The position numbers and the translations under genes are program-made. A DNA stretch of 64,000 nucleotides from Callorhinus ursinus (Eukaryota > Chordata > Mammalia > Carnivora > Otariidae), in NCBI RefSeq assembly GCF_003265705.1, contig NW_020313168.1:2754950-2818949 (forward strand), written 5' to 3'. Shown here piece after piece: positions 10,373-21,054 of this stretch (positions are counted from its first letter, which is position 1; each line of letters begins with the position of its first letter). Below the pieces are notes generated by a model. The model did no database searches. It was not told the origin of the DNA and saw only the letters and a program-made list of their open reading frames with translations.

Positions 10373-10478
10373 TTTATGTGGAACCCTTCACAGATGTGGG
10401 TGGTGTCCTGGCACAGGGGCCACGCTAAGCATCTCCGTATGGTTTCAATTTTAGCTTAGGTGCAAGCGTTCTGGTGCA
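10373..10478 (-). pseudogene. U6 snRNA pseudogene
   Basis: The reverse complement aligns with spliceosomal U6 snRNA. The central stretch aligns without gaps over about 88 nt at roughly three-quarters identity by eye. On the plus strand the conserved blocks are CACAGGGGCCACGCTAAG, TCTCCGTATGG and TTTCAATTTTAG, against the U6 complement CGCAGGGGCCATGCTAAT, TCTCTGTATCG and TTCCAATTTTAG. The 5' end of U6 (toward 10478) is more decayed. There is no intact pol III promoter and too many changes in the core for function. It abuts an L1 3' end in the same transcriptional orientation, so the pair probably arose as one U6-L1 chimeric insertion. Confidence 0.85.
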
Positions 10479-11071
10479 TGTCTTAACCTTTATTATCTGG
10501 ATCCCTCTTTATGGTCCATGGATGATGATGAAACTTTTTGTTGAAATCCTAGTAGTGCCAGGCTCCTTCTCGTCATGAGGCTGACTCCGTGCTGCCTCGC
10601 GCTGCACGTGGGGGATCCTGAGGCACGCAGAGACTCAGCCCCTTCCTGTGGTCTTCTGTTCTTCCCGTGCGTGGGCTGTCTCTGGGCCATTTCCTCCGGG
10701 CTTGCCCCTGCCCGCATGTCGTGGGGCCCCTCATCTGGTATAGTGGCTCTGGGTATGGGGGACCCTGGCTCTCGTGCCTTCCTCCTCCCCCTCCCCATCC
10801 TGTCTGCTCCTCGTCTACTCTGCCGGGCTTCCCCTCCCTCCTCCTGCCTGGGATCACCCGGGACCCCCATGGGCATCCCTGGTTCTGCATGTGTCTCCTT
10901 GGGCTGCAGATGTGGCTCACTTCTGCTTGAGACCTTTGGCCTCCTGAGCAGACACAGAGCCTGAGCCTTGCTTCCCTGGCCTGGAGGGGCCCCAGTGAGT
11001 CTGGGAGCCAGGAGGGAGGAGCTCTTGTTCTCCGGGGAGGAGCTCCCTTGTGCCCAGAGAACTTTGCAGAG
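10479..11071. other. GC-rich unique sequence
   Basis: No gene or repeat recognised. A 275-codon minus-strand frame (10493-11320) has no domain and overlaps the MIR at 11072. Confidence 0.4.
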
Positions 11072-11165
11072 CTCTCCACTTAGGGACAGTGTCAAGTGGC
11101 CTGCCTGAGGCCACATAGCTGGTACTCGTGTCTGAGATTGGAAGGACTTGTGTCCAGGAATGGAA
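11072..11165 (-). mobile_element. MIR SINE fragment, antisense
   Basis: The degraded antisense MIR core includes TGGCCTGCCTGAGGCCACAT followed by AGCTGGTACTCGTG, corresponding to the common 'gacttgcccaaggtcacacagctagt' block. Ancient and inactive. Confidence 0.6.
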
Positions 11166-12792
11166 GCTCGAGGGGCTTCCACCCCTGCCCTGGTGGACAT
11201 GGCTCCAGATTCCTGGATGGCAGGGGCGGGGGCTGCCTCTCTCCAGCAAGGGTGGGACTGGACCCTAAGCAGGCCCCCTGCACACCTCTCGCAGGTTCTG
11301 AGTCTTAGGCAGAGGGCCACTTGGACAGGAAGGCGGGCTGACTTGTCCTTGCAGTGACCCGGCCCTGCCTTTGTGAGCCCGATTCCTCAGCTCCTCCGCC
11401 TGCCCTGGGCCTCCTACGTCCTCTGAGCCATGCCCCCTTGACTTCCACCCCCCCCAGTGCTGCAGCAGCGGCCCGGGCCCCTGAGGACACCCGGCCCCCT
11501 GGGGACCTCCTTCCTTTGGTGCTGTCTACCTGCACGGCTGCCCCTGTGAGGCCCCACGGTTCTCTTGGGCCACACGGAGCCCAGACTAAGGTGGAGAGAG
11601 CAGGGCCCTGGTGGGGGCAGAAGAGCTTCTCTGGCTGCCGCCTGGGGTGGAGACGTCCGTGGCTGGACACTGGTGTCCTCTGCTGGGCCCTTTCCCGCCA
11701 GTCCTGCTTAACCTGCTATCGATCGCGGACCAGGCCCTTCCCTTCTATCTCATTTTCGTGGCTAATGGCTTTGGCTGCCATTGATCTGCAGCAAAGGAGC
11801 CTCTTGATCAGGCACCTCCTTACTGCACCCTGCGGCCGGGTCTGAGACTTTATCGTACCAGCCCCTCCCCGTGCTGCCCTGGTGCCCTGCCCGCCCCTCC
11901 CCCACCCCACGTCCCTCCCCGGGTCCCTGCCCCCCTCTCCCATGCCTTGTCCCCTCCCTTCAGTGCCCTCCAGGAGGAAGACAGAATATCCACCACCCAC
12001 CCCCTTCTCACCAGGCCCAGGAGAACATCTCTCCTCCACTTGCACCAACTGACTCATCTAGCTGGGTGGAGGAACTTTCTGGTGAGAAGCCTCAGGGGAG
12101 GGAAGGACGATGGGGTTCCACACCCCCCCACCCCAAGCTCCCTATTAACCTTGGGCATCAGGCTCCCACCTCTGGGTTTAACTCCTACCGGACCTGGGAA
12201 GAAAGCCTCTGTCTGCAAGGAAGGCCCCTCCCTCAGGATGCATCCTCACGGAGCCCCGGGGGCTGATGGGGGGGACCCCTGAGATGGTCCCAGTGGGCAG
12301 AGGGGCCTGGGGCCAGGTCGGGCCTGCGGAGGCTTCTTGCTGGGGCTGCAGTCCCTCATCCGCAGAGTCCCTGCCCCTCCCTGCTCCCCTGCAGGATCAG
12401 GCCAAGGAGAATGTCACAGAAGGGACACCGTCCAGTGTAGGTGCCCGGTTGGCAGGCCGAGGGGTCCTCTGCTCCCTCCTTCCCTCCCACTGTAGCTGGG
12501 CTCCCGTCTTTCTGCTCAGTCCCCAAATGCCTGGCCCCACCCAAGATTCCAGGCTCCCAGCAGTGGGAAGGGGCAGTGGGGGCTCCCAGATTTGGCGTTG
12601 CTGATGCCACCTGGCCCTGTGTGGCCACACACCCTTGGCTCCTTCCCAAATCCTGGCTGCTGGGGAGTGGGGGGTCCCCCAGCTATGAAATAGACTCATA
12701 GCAACACAGCCAGACCACAGTGGCTACAGCTGAGACCCCCCACCACCCTCACCTGGGACCCACTGCCACCTTTCCCCCAGCACCCGGCACTG
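11166..12792. other. GC-rich unique sequence
   Basis: No gene recognised. C- and T-rich strings, for example near 11880-11960, give several long domain-less frames. Confidence 0.4.
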
Positions 12793-12940
12793 ATCTTGTG
12801 TCTGAGTCCCCTGGAGGACTTGGTAAACCCAGTTGCTGGGTCCCGTGCCCAGAGCGTCTGACTCTGTGGCGTCTCGGGCGAGGCCTGAGAATCCACATTT
12901 CATCTGGCCAATGCTCTTGGGCCCCGCTTTGAGAACCACA
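12793..12940. mobile_element. MER5-like hAT DNA transposon relic
   Basis: Contains GAGTCCCCTGGAGGACTTGG, AGCGTCTGACTCTG, GGCCTGAGAATCCACATTTC and CCCGCTTTGAGAACCACATT, in the order of MER5-type non-autonomous hAT elements. Strongly diverged. Confidence 0.6.
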
Positions 12941-13180
12941 TTAACCGAGCTCAGGGAAAGTTTCCCTTCTTAGGAATGGCACCAGGACTTCATGTTTTGC
13001 TTCTTTCAGCCTCTCCTGGAAACCAAGCCAGTGTCTGAGGGCCATCGAGGGGGCAGAGGGGGTGTCTGGGGTTAGTCCTCTCCGGCAGGCTGAGAATCGG
13101 GGGGCAAGATCGTCTCACTGCTGGCAGGGACCCCCTGGGGGCCCTCTGCACATTCCGTGGCACGTGCTGCCCGCCCCTGG
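12941..13180. other. Unique sequence
   Basis: Nothing recognised. Confidence 0.4.
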
Positions 13181-13640
13181 GCCAACACCATACATCATTT
13201 CGAGCCATCACATTAACAGGTATAAAATATTTACTTAACTCAGCTTTTTGCAAATATTCCTTTGGTTCCTTTCCCTCTGCTGGGAACATAAGCTCTGCAG
13301 CCAATGCGAGCTGAAAGGGTTGGGTGTTGAATAATACAAGACAAGCCTGTGAAGGCCGGGCAGCTCCACCTGTGTCCGGATCGCCCGCCTGTGAAGCCCT
13401 GTCCCCCGGTCACTGCACCACAGGGGCTGGAAAAACTGCCTCCATCAATGGGGGTGGGAGTGCGGGCGGGCCAGGGTGGCTGCTCAGGAGACAATTAAAA
13501 TCACATTTCTAAAGCCTACCATCCACTCTTCTAGAAGCCGGTTGTCGAGACCTTCGGGAAAACAAATGAGAAATGTTTAAAAATGTATCACTGCTTTATC
13601 TTTTAATACCTTTTATTGAAATGTTTCCTTTTTTATAGGT
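13181..13640. promoter_or_regulatory. AT-rich blocks, possible conserved non-coding elements
   Basis: Two AT-rich blocks (13185-13340 and 13490-13640) flank a GC-rich centre. The first has TATAAAATATTTACTTAACT and GCAAATATTCC; the second has GACAATTAAAATCACATTTC and CTTTATCTTTTAATACC. No repeat family was recognised. The regulatory label is inference from composition only. Confidence 0.2.
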
Positions 13641-15446
13641 TTTCTTCTCACTGCCATTTTGCTCCCCGCTCTCTCCTGGAGCTGCAGCTCCAGGTCCCTG
13701 AGGCTTAGTGGAAAAGCCCTAAAATAGTAAATGGATTCAGAGTGGCCCAGGGGCCACCCACCGGCTTCTCTGGGTTAGTCATGAATTGCTGCATTCCATC
13801 CCATCCTTTGCGTGGTGCTGGTGGGTGAGAGGGAGCCACCAAGCACGTGAGGTGGGGCCTCTGGAGCCCAAGGTGTGACCTGAAGCCAAAGGACTTGTCG
13901 CTGTCCCAGGGGTCTGTCCCTAGGACCCTGCTGGTGTCAGGAAGGCGTGAAGAAAGCAAGCGTCTTCTCCGAGAGCCTGAGGGCGTGGGTGTCCAGGGGG
14001 CCCTGGAGCCTTGGCCTCCTGACCATCCCAGACTCATGCCTCCCAGAACTCCGAAGCCACAAGGATGCTCGGGAGGAGCCTGCTCCCAGAAGGGCAGTCA
14101 GCTCAGAGGCAAGGGGGTGGAAAAGTAGGGTTCGTGGGGGGCCGCCAGGACCTGAGAGCCACCCCAGCCATCAGCCAGCAGGAGGACATGAGGGCCTAAG
14201 ACCACGAGGAAGGGAGTTCTGCCAACAACCAGCAGGAGCTTGGAAGTGGCTCCTTCCCCAGGCGAGCCTCTGATGAAACTGCACACTGGCCACCCTGGGG
14301 ACGGCAGCCCATGGAACCCCAATGCGGGGAAGCCAGCTGCACCTCGCCCCTTTACCTGCGCGGACGTGGAGGTGGTAAGCGTGTGTTGCTGGAGAAAATG
14401 AAGCGACAGCTCTGCTTTCTCAGGAACATGGCTCCGTGCCTTCCTTGTCTTGGAATGAACAGAAAATAAAGTCAGATTCTGCCGGCAAAGAAGCAGCATG
14501 GATTCCTAGAATAGTTTAGGTCTTCATCGAAGAGACGTGATGGATCAGTTTCTCCCCATTGTCCTTCTGCCCCTGGGCCTGTCACCCTGAGGAGGCAGGA
14601 AGCTCCCGGAATGATCAGTACTTTGTCAGGGGCTGCTGGGCCTGGGGAAATTGCCCTCAGCCCCGGGGGGGCTCTGTGTCCCCAGGATGAGACCAAGTAC
14701 TCAAGCATTAACGGAGCACTGCTTTCCCCTTACACGTTAGGGCCATCCTGGGAGCCCAGAGCAGGGAGAGAGGAGACGAGGTGGGGGGGCGGGGCGTTAG
14801 GAGCCAGGTGGACAGCCAGAGCCTGGCTCCTCCTTCTTTGCCCGCCTTCTTCTCGAACCCAGGGGGCCGGCAGGACCGGCAGACGGGTGACAGTGTCGTC
14901 CCACTGTTGGGGACAGCACGTGGGTGTGGACGACATTCCAGCCCGAACATTGTTCACCGTCTGGCCCCTAGCGGAGCCATGATGGCCTTACCAGTGGAAC
15001 TCGCTTCCAAGGGAGAGTCGAGCTTCACCCCCGGCTCCTTTTCAGTGGGCTCATGCCCTGGCTCATGCTGACAGCACGTCCCAAGCTGGGTCCAGGGGGT
15101 TGAGGGGCAGATGTGGCCCTTGGACTTGGGGCAGCAGGACTGGCCCTTGTCACCCCCCCTCACAGGGCCAGGCAGGCACGGCCACATCCAAGTCGTATGT
15201 ACAGGCCCAGAACAAAGGACACTAACTCAGAGGCCATGCAAGCTGATCCACTGCCCCAGTGCTGGCTTGCACTGTCCTTGAGATAAAAACAGTGAAAAGG
15301 ATGAAAATGTGCTCTTTTGGCAAAAGGAAGAGGGCAATCAGGCAGGCAAGCTAGCCCAGAAAACAGATGGTTAACGGTTACCAAGGGACCTGTTCACCTC
15401 CTTGCAGAAGAAGGCTTTGGGGGTTTGGTTTACATGCTGACACGTC
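13641..15446. other. GC-rich unique sequence
   Basis: No gene recognised. Unremarkable apart from scattered domain-less open frames. Confidence 0.4.
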
Positions 15447-15465
15447 ATGACGTCATGGGGGGGGG
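15447..15465. promoter_or_regulatory. Perfect CRE palindrome next to a G9 run
   Basis: ATGACGTCAT (15447-15456) contains a full palindromic cAMP-response element, with a further CACGTCA half just upstream and nine G residues (15457-15465) immediately downstream. It may bind CREB/ATF proteins. No gene start is evident nearby. Confidence 0.4.
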
Positions 15466-16072
15466 AAGCTCAGCAGGCCCCCTCCCGGGCAGGAGCCAGC
15501 CAGGGCAGGGCCGAGGGGCTCTGCAGCCCTACACTCCCTCTCCCTTCCCCGCACCCCTGCCCTGTGTCCCCTGGGCCTGGACCGGGGTTACCTGCAGGGG
15601 GGAACCCACACCGGGCCCCCCCTTTCTGCTGTGGATCTCCACGGAGATCGTGAGGTCGGTGAGGGCCGGACTGTGCTCTCTGCAGCCAGCCTCACGCACG
15701 GCCTCACAGAGTTGAATGTGGTGAGTGTTTCTTCTGTGCTTGTGACCTCTACCTCCGCGTGCTTTGGTGACAGGCCGTCCCCACGGAGAACACGCTGTCT
15801 GTGGCTCCTGGGCTCTCACGCACAACCCAGGAGGAGGGCCCCGCTCCCAGCCCGGTGATGCAGCGGTGGGACTGGAGCCCGGCCCGGGGTGCTGCCGTGG
15901 GCTCTTCGTGATCGTGGGCCCTGTCCTGCGTGAGCAAGGATGTCTTTTTATTTTCTTGGCAGGGCGTCTTTCCTTCGTGGTTGGCTCTCTCGATTTCCTG
16001 CTGGCTCCGGGGAAGCCTGTGTGCCCGCCGTCCCGCCGGCTGGGAACCGGCCCCTCAGCCCAGGGACAGCAT
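15466..16072. other. GC-rich unique sequence
   Basis: No gene recognised. The 220-codon minus-strand frame (15529-16191) crosses the poly(G) tract and has no domain. Confidence 0.4.
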
Positions 16073-16090
16073 GGGGGGGGGGGGGGGGGG
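16073..16090 (+). repeat. Poly(G)18 tract
   Basis: Eighteen consecutive G residues followed by AGGG. G-quadruplex-prone and probably length-variable. Confidence 0.95.
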
Positions 16091-16129
16091 AGGGTGCCCA
16101 CACTGGGAGCTTCCCTGGGTTTGCAGCCA

Positions 16130-16265
16130 AAGCCAGGAGGCTGCTCAGCTCTTTCTTCACAATGAAATGCAGATTTCCCATTAAAAGGCAAATCTTTATT
16201 TCAAAAGGTTCAATAGGATGTGACTTAAAAAAGATTTCCAGCTGGTTAAATTTAGGGCAAGGCAG
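16130..16265. promoter_or_regulatory. AT-rich island, possible conserved element
   Basis: Non-repeat AT-rich block in GC-rich DNA with CACAATGAAATGCAGA, CCCATTAAAAGGCAAATC and GCTGGTTAAATTTAGG. No repeat family was recognised. The regulatory role is inferred only from composition. Confidence 0.2.
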
Positions 16266-17110
16266 CAGGCCCGGTCCTGAGCCCTGAGCTGGAGGCTGCA
16301 GCAGAGCCTCGGGAGGGGCTCGGCGGTTTCCACTCGTGGCGCCCCCACCCCCCCGCCTCCGTGGGGCTTCTTTTCTCTTCCTCTGAGTCAGACAAACATG
16401 CAGATGGCCGTGCTGGTCAGGGTTGTGCTTACTTAAAATAAGCGACATCAGTTGCGGGGAGGCCAGCTGGAGATGGCCTCATCCCGGCTGCCTGACACCC
16501 TCTGCAGGGTGACACCCTCTCTGCAGGGTGGGCAGGACGTGTCCGGCGCCCGGGGCTCTTTCTCCTCCCAGTGACCCCTGTGCCCTGCATGCAGCTGAGC
16601 TCTGGAGCCTGACCCAGCTGTTTCTTACTCCTATTCCTAGGCTCCTGTCCCTATGCCACCCCTTCATCAGGCCTCCTGGGGGGCAGGAGGAGCCCCTGGG
16701 AGTGGGAGAGTGGCCCTTAGACCCAGTCCCCTGACAGGCCAGGTGAGCTGGCTGCTTGGACCTGGCTGAGCCGGACTGACCTGTCTCCAACATGCGGGGG
16801 GCCCCCACGGTGCGCCAAGCCCAATGCCAGCCCACGAAAGCCAGCAGTGGAAGAAGCCCCATCCGTGGGACGAGGGGCCAGCCAAGTGGTGGGCATGGGG
16901 TAGCTGGGTTTGCATGTTGTCGGGTGCATGTGTGCGCATGGGTGGGGGGCTGTGGGTGGTGTGGGGGGATTTGCATTTGAGGTTTTCACAGCCCAGAGAC
17001 CTCGGGGTGAAGCTGGTGAGGAAGGGGAAGCTGGCTGGGGTTTTGGGAACCATGGACCCCCTTCAGAGCAGCTCTCAGAGGGAAAGGGTATGGCCTTGGC
17101 CCATGGGTGG
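16266..17110. other. GC-rich unique sequence
   Basis: No gene recognised. Contains the short tandem imperfect palindromes at 16496-16530 and a GT-rich stretch at about 16915-16975. Confidence 0.4.
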
Positions 17111-17274
17111 CTCCTCCCCTCCTCCTCCCCTCCCCCCTCCCCCCTTCCTCCCCCCCCCCCCCCCGCCCCCCCCCCCCCCCCCTCCCCTCCCAGCCCCTCC
17201 CCCTCTTCCCTCCCCTCCCACCCCCTCTTCCTTCCCGCCCCTTCCTCCTCACCCTTCTCCCCTTTCCCTCCTTA
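17111..17274 (+). repeat. Polypyrimidine tract with C15 and C17 runs
   Basis: About 164 nt almost free of purines, containing C15 (17150-17164), a single G, then C17 (17166-17182), followed by CCTCCC/TCTTCC mixtures. The opposite strand is G/A-rich. Triplex (H-DNA), i-motif or G-quadruplex formation is likely. All open frames through it are composition artefacts. Confidence 0.95.
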
Positions 17275-17534
17275 CTGGCCCCGGAGAAGCCGCTCTCCGC
17301 TGGTGGCATTGATAACCAGCCTCAGAGACCAGCAGGCCCAGGCCCAAAGGTGCACCAGACTGGGCAGGAGTCTGGGACCCCCACCATCTCAGACGTGCCC
17401 GCTGCTGGGCCCCACAGCCTCCCTCCGCCCCTCAGCTTCCCTCCCCCATTCCAGCCACTGCTCCAGGCCCTCCCGCCCCCACCGCCTGCCCTCCTTCCTC
17501 TCCTTTCAGTCTCTGCGCGCTGGACATAAAAGCA
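17275..17534. other. Unique sequence
   Basis: Nothing recognised. Confidence 0.4.
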
Positions 17535-17650
17535 GACGGATGGGCAGAGCGTGATATTAGTGCCAGAACCTAATTTCACAGCATTTTCGTGCAATACTCC
17601 ATAAAACCGAACAAATATGCTGCAGTGCAAATCCAAATCAAAGGCAGTGG
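17535..17650. promoter_or_regulatory. AT-rich island, possible conserved element
   Basis: Contains GTGATATTAGTGCCAG, CCTAATTTCACAGCATTT, GAACAAATATGCTGCAG and GTGCAAATCCAAATC (one base short of an octamer). No repeat was recognised. Suggestive only. Confidence 0.2.
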
Positions 17651-18539
17651 AGGGTCTAGATCCTAGGGTGGGTGCTGAGGAACGGGGCACTGCGGGCTCT
17701 GGGGGTGTCCTGGAGGGCTCAGCCCAGGATCACAGGGAAGCAGAGCCTGACAGGCAGGATCTTGATTTCTTGGGGAGGGTGGTCGAGTCCCCCCAGACGG
17801 GATGGACAGCCCAGCTCCCAGGACCAGCCTCCAAGGGGCCTCGTAAAGCATCTGTCAAGATGGTCTGTGCAAATGGAGGAAAGAAGAGAGGAGACTGGCT
17901 CATGGCGGTCTCCTCCTGGGCTGGAGGTTGGTTGCCTTGTGCTTGCATGCATTTGGATGCCGAGTGGGGTCCTAGGGCGTCCCTCCTGGGGCAGGTGGAG
18001 AGGGGCATGGAACAGGGTTTGGCCAAAGGGGATGGGATGACATCACTACATGGCCCTCACCCCCTGAGAGGAAAGCTTTGCAGGGAGAAAAGGCATGGCC
18101 CCTGAGGACCTTGGGTTTCTGCTCCCTCCCCACCGCCCCCAAGCAGAGGGGGTGTGGCAGGGAGCCCCACCCCGAGGCTGGCAGGTAGGAATGAGGAAGG
18201 GGGGGAAGGTAGGGCCCAGGCCAGGTCTGCCAGGACACTTACCACTAGCAGCCGGGCCAGCACCCCTGTCCAGCCCAGTTCAGCCCAGGGGAGAGCCCCG
18301 TGGTCACACCATGGGAGCCCCAGGCAGGAGAGCAGACGTGCTTTGCCCATGCCGTGCTCTGGTAGGGTGCTGGGCTCAGAGATGGGCCCCCTCTGTGGGA
18401 CAGGAGGACAAAGCACCATGTGGGACTGGGAGACACCCCCATCAGTGGGTGGGGGGTGCCTCCCCGGCACAGAGATCACGTCAGCAGCTTCTCACTGCCC
18501 CTGTTCTCCTTCCCTTCACTCCCTGTCCCATCACGTTAG
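17651..18539. other. GC-rich unique sequence
   Basis: No gene recognised. Confidence 0.4.
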
Positions 18540-18730
18540 CTTCTTGCCTTGCCTTTCTGTTCCTTGCTTGCTTTATGAAATATGCATAGACATTGAAGTG
18601 TAAATAATACATAAGCACAATGTGCCTGTGGACCCACCACTGGCCCCGAGGCACAGGCGGATGTCCTGGCCTCCAGCTCCACTGCCCCTCCCGGTTTTAT
18701 TCCCTGTCCCCAAAACTCTGTCCTGTGTGT
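18540..18730 (-). mobile_element. Old L1 fragment, antisense (part 1)
   Basis: Antisense L1-like sequence (GTAAATAATACATAAGCACA, then TGGACCCACCACTGGC) that continues beyond the SINE inserted at 18731. Both parts are strongly diverged. Confidence 0.55.
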
Positions 18731-18925
18731 TTTTTTTTTAGATTTGTATTTATTTATTTGACAGAGAGAGACCGTGAGAGAGGGAACACAAGCAGGGGGA
18801 GTGGGAGAGGGAGAAGCAGGCTTCCTGCAGAGCAGGGAGCCCAATATGGGGCTCGATCCCAGGACCCTGGGATCATGACCTGAGCCGAAGGCAGCTGCTT
18901 AATGACTGAGCCACCCAGGTGCCCC
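18731..18925 (-). mobile_element. Carnivore tRNA-Lys SINE
   Basis: The plus strand reads poly(T), GATTTGTATTTATTTATTTG, ACAGAGAGAGACC, then CTCGATCCCAGGACCCTGGG and GAGCCACCCAGGTGCCCC, the complement of the SINE head. The flanks share TCCTGTG (18721 and 18928), the probable target-site duplication. It interrupts an antisense L1 relic. Confidence 0.95.
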
Positions 18926-18938
18926 TATCCTGTGTTTT

Positions 18939-19255
18939 GAATTGTTCATTTGCTTACTTTTCTTTATGGTTGTAACTACTCTGTGTTTCCTCCAAACAGC
19001 GTATGATTTACTTGTATATTTCTGAACTTTGTTCGAGTAGACTCACACTGTATTTTCTTCTGCACCTTTTTCCCTTTTTTAAACTCTATGTTGTTTTTTC
19101 TGAGCTTCATGCATGCGAAACGTGGTTCATTTCTTTTTAGTGCCAGGTAGAATTCCAGTGTGGGAGTGCACCACAAACCCCCATCCTCCAGTTGCTGGAT
19201 ACGTGTTTAAGGATGTTCAGGCTGCATTGCTATGAACATTGGGTTCTGGCTGACT
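18939..19255 (-). mobile_element. Old L1 fragment, antisense (part 2)
   Basis: Resumes the interrupted L1, with GCCAGGTAGAATTCCAGTGT, AGTTGCTGGATACGTGT and GCATTGCTATGAACATTGGG, equivalents of the 'ataatattccattgt ... gctgctatgaacatt' antisense L1 block. Confidence 0.65.
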
Positions 19256-19777
19256 GACCTCTGAGGGTGCTGGGCAGAAGCCCCAGATTTGGAGGCAATC
19301 CCTAGTTCTCTGCTTTTCTGCTATTCCAGAAACAAGCCTGCTCCCTCCCAGCACAGCTGCTCTTAGCAGTCAAGGAGCCCCTGAGAGCCTGCTTTCCCAG
19401 CCTCCAGGGGTTCCCACTGTTTCCCCTCAGGAGCAGCTAGCTGGTGACATCAGCAAGAGTCACCCTGATGGAATGGTCTGTTCCTCCAGGAACTGATCCT
19501 TTCTTTCTGCCAGGGAAGTTTGTGTGCAGGTGGGGTGAGTCTCTGGTCTGCCTCCCACTGTTATGGCCCCGATTTCTGCCTCTCTCCCCAAGGCCAGGCA
19601 CAGGAAAGTTACACTGAAGAACTTGATGGATTTGCTTATTCATGGAAGACAACCAACTTACCCCGACTTGCCTGGAACTGTCCTGAGTTTTCTGCATCTC
19701 AGAAAACCTCTCTGGGGTGCTGGGCCAGCTAGGATGGTTGGTTATGTTCATGTCATCATAGTTCAATAGAGGCAATG
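19256..19777. other. Unique sequence
   Basis: No gene or repeat recognised before the CCAT array. Confidence 0.4.
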
Positions 19778-20158
19778 TCTCATCCACTTATCCATCCATT
19801 TATCCATCCATCCATCCCTCCATCCATCCACTTAACCATCCATCCACTTAACCATCCATCCATCCATCCATCCATCCATCCATCCATCCATCCATCCACT
19901 CATCCATCCATCCAACCAACCATCCATCCATCCATCCATCCATCCATCCATCCATCCATCCATCCATCCATCTATCCATCCATCCATCCATCCATCCATC
20001 CATCCATCTATCCACTCATCCAGCCATCCATCCATCCATCCATCCATCCATCCATCCATCCACTTATTCATCCATCCATCCATCCATCCATCCATCCATC
20101 CATCCACTTATCCATCCATCCTCCCATCTAGCCATCCATCCATCCATCCATCCATCCA
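19778..20158 (+). repeat. (CCAT)n microsatellite, about 380 bp
   Basis: About 95 tetranucleotide units, mostly CCAT, with interspersed variants CTTA, CTCA, CAAC, CTAT and CCCT. Because 4 and 3 are coprime the array reads open as HPSI repeats on the plus strand and MDGW repeats on the minus strand; these frames are artefacts. It ends directly on an L2-like 3' end. Confidence 0.98.
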
Positions 20159-20205
20159 ACAAATGTTTCTTTGGTGACCACTGTGTGTTAACAAGACCTT
20201 CAAGT
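20159..20205 (-). mobile_element. L2 LINE 3' end fragment, antisense
   Basis: CAACAAATGTTTCTTTGGTG followed by ACCACTGTGTG is the antisense L2 terminus ('caacaaatatttattgagc'). The CCAT array probably expanded from the L2 tetranucleotide tail. Confidence 0.5.
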
Positions 20206-20755
20206 AGTGCATTGATTTGCTCTAGCACTTGTAGATTGGCTCCCCTTCCCTGGCCCCAGCTCCCAGAGCCCCACCACCCATAGCCAGGATAAGTCTGACA
20301 CTTCTGTGTCCCACAACAGTGTGGAGCCAGTGACAGGGTCGCCCGTACAGGGAGATGTGAAGCCACATTTTCACCAACAGAAGAGCTGCGTGTCCATCCC
20401 ATTCCTGGGTGTTAATTGGGATTTTTAGTTTTGGTGGTTTATCCCTTTTAGAGAGTGTGGGTTGCTGCCACGTTAGAAAAGCTGTGTAGGGATGGTTGGC
20501 AATCATACCAGGGCTGGAGGAGTCTGCGGAGAGGGAGCATCTAGTCATGGCCATGTTAGGCTGCTGGAGTAAGAACCTGGTTCCTTGTCCCTGACCTTGG
20601 GGGCCTAGGGTGAGGCCAGCATGTCAAAGCCTTTCCAGCAGGCAGGGGATGCTCATTCCCTCATGGAGCCTGGGGCCCACAAACCTGGCCCTTCTGTGCA
20701 TGACTGGGAGAAAGCCTTATGGATGGGGAGTCACCTTTGATTCAAAGGCACAACG
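20206..20755. other. Unique sequence
   Basis: No gene or repeat recognised. Confidence 0.4.
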
Positions 20756-20895
20756 TCACTCATTCATGTATTTGTAAGTCATTTATTGAGCATCTCTTGT
20801 GCGCGAGGAACCATGCTAAGGGCTGTGCAGGGCAAATATTTGGGGGTGGCCCAAATGCAGGGTGTTTGCAATCCAGATGGGGCTGTAGGACACAC
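20756..20895 (-). mobile_element. L2 LINE 3' end, antisense
   Basis: CATTCATGTATTTGTAAGTC, ATTTATTGAGCATCTCTTGT, CCATGCTAAGGGCTG and TTGCAATCCAGATGGGG follow the antisense L2 3' order. Confidence 0.65.
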
Positions 20896-21054
20896 ATCAC
20901 CGCATGCTGACAGAGCCAGGACCAGAGGAGACTGTGTCATGAAGCAGGAAGTTCAGAGGTGAGAGAGGAGGGCTGGCCGGTCAGGAGAGCCAGGGAGGCT
21001 TTGTGGGAAGTGGGACTTACCCTGGGGGAGGTAGTTTGGGTTGCTGTTTAGCAA

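Noticed and set aside
10493..11320. 275-codon minus-strand frame
   Set aside because: Overlaps a MIR element and has no domain; likely chance in GC-rich DNA.
14961..14974. Possible CTCF site (CTGGCCCCTAGCGG)
   Set aside because: Two mismatches at informative core positions.
16910..17554. Proline-rich frames of 140-214 codons
   Set aside because: They run through the polypyrimidine tract, which encodes Pro/Ser/Leu in any frame.
19775..20131. Protein of HPSI repeats (plus) and MDGW repeats (minus)
   Set aside because: Translation of a 4-bp microsatellite; no stop can arise from the repeat in any frame.
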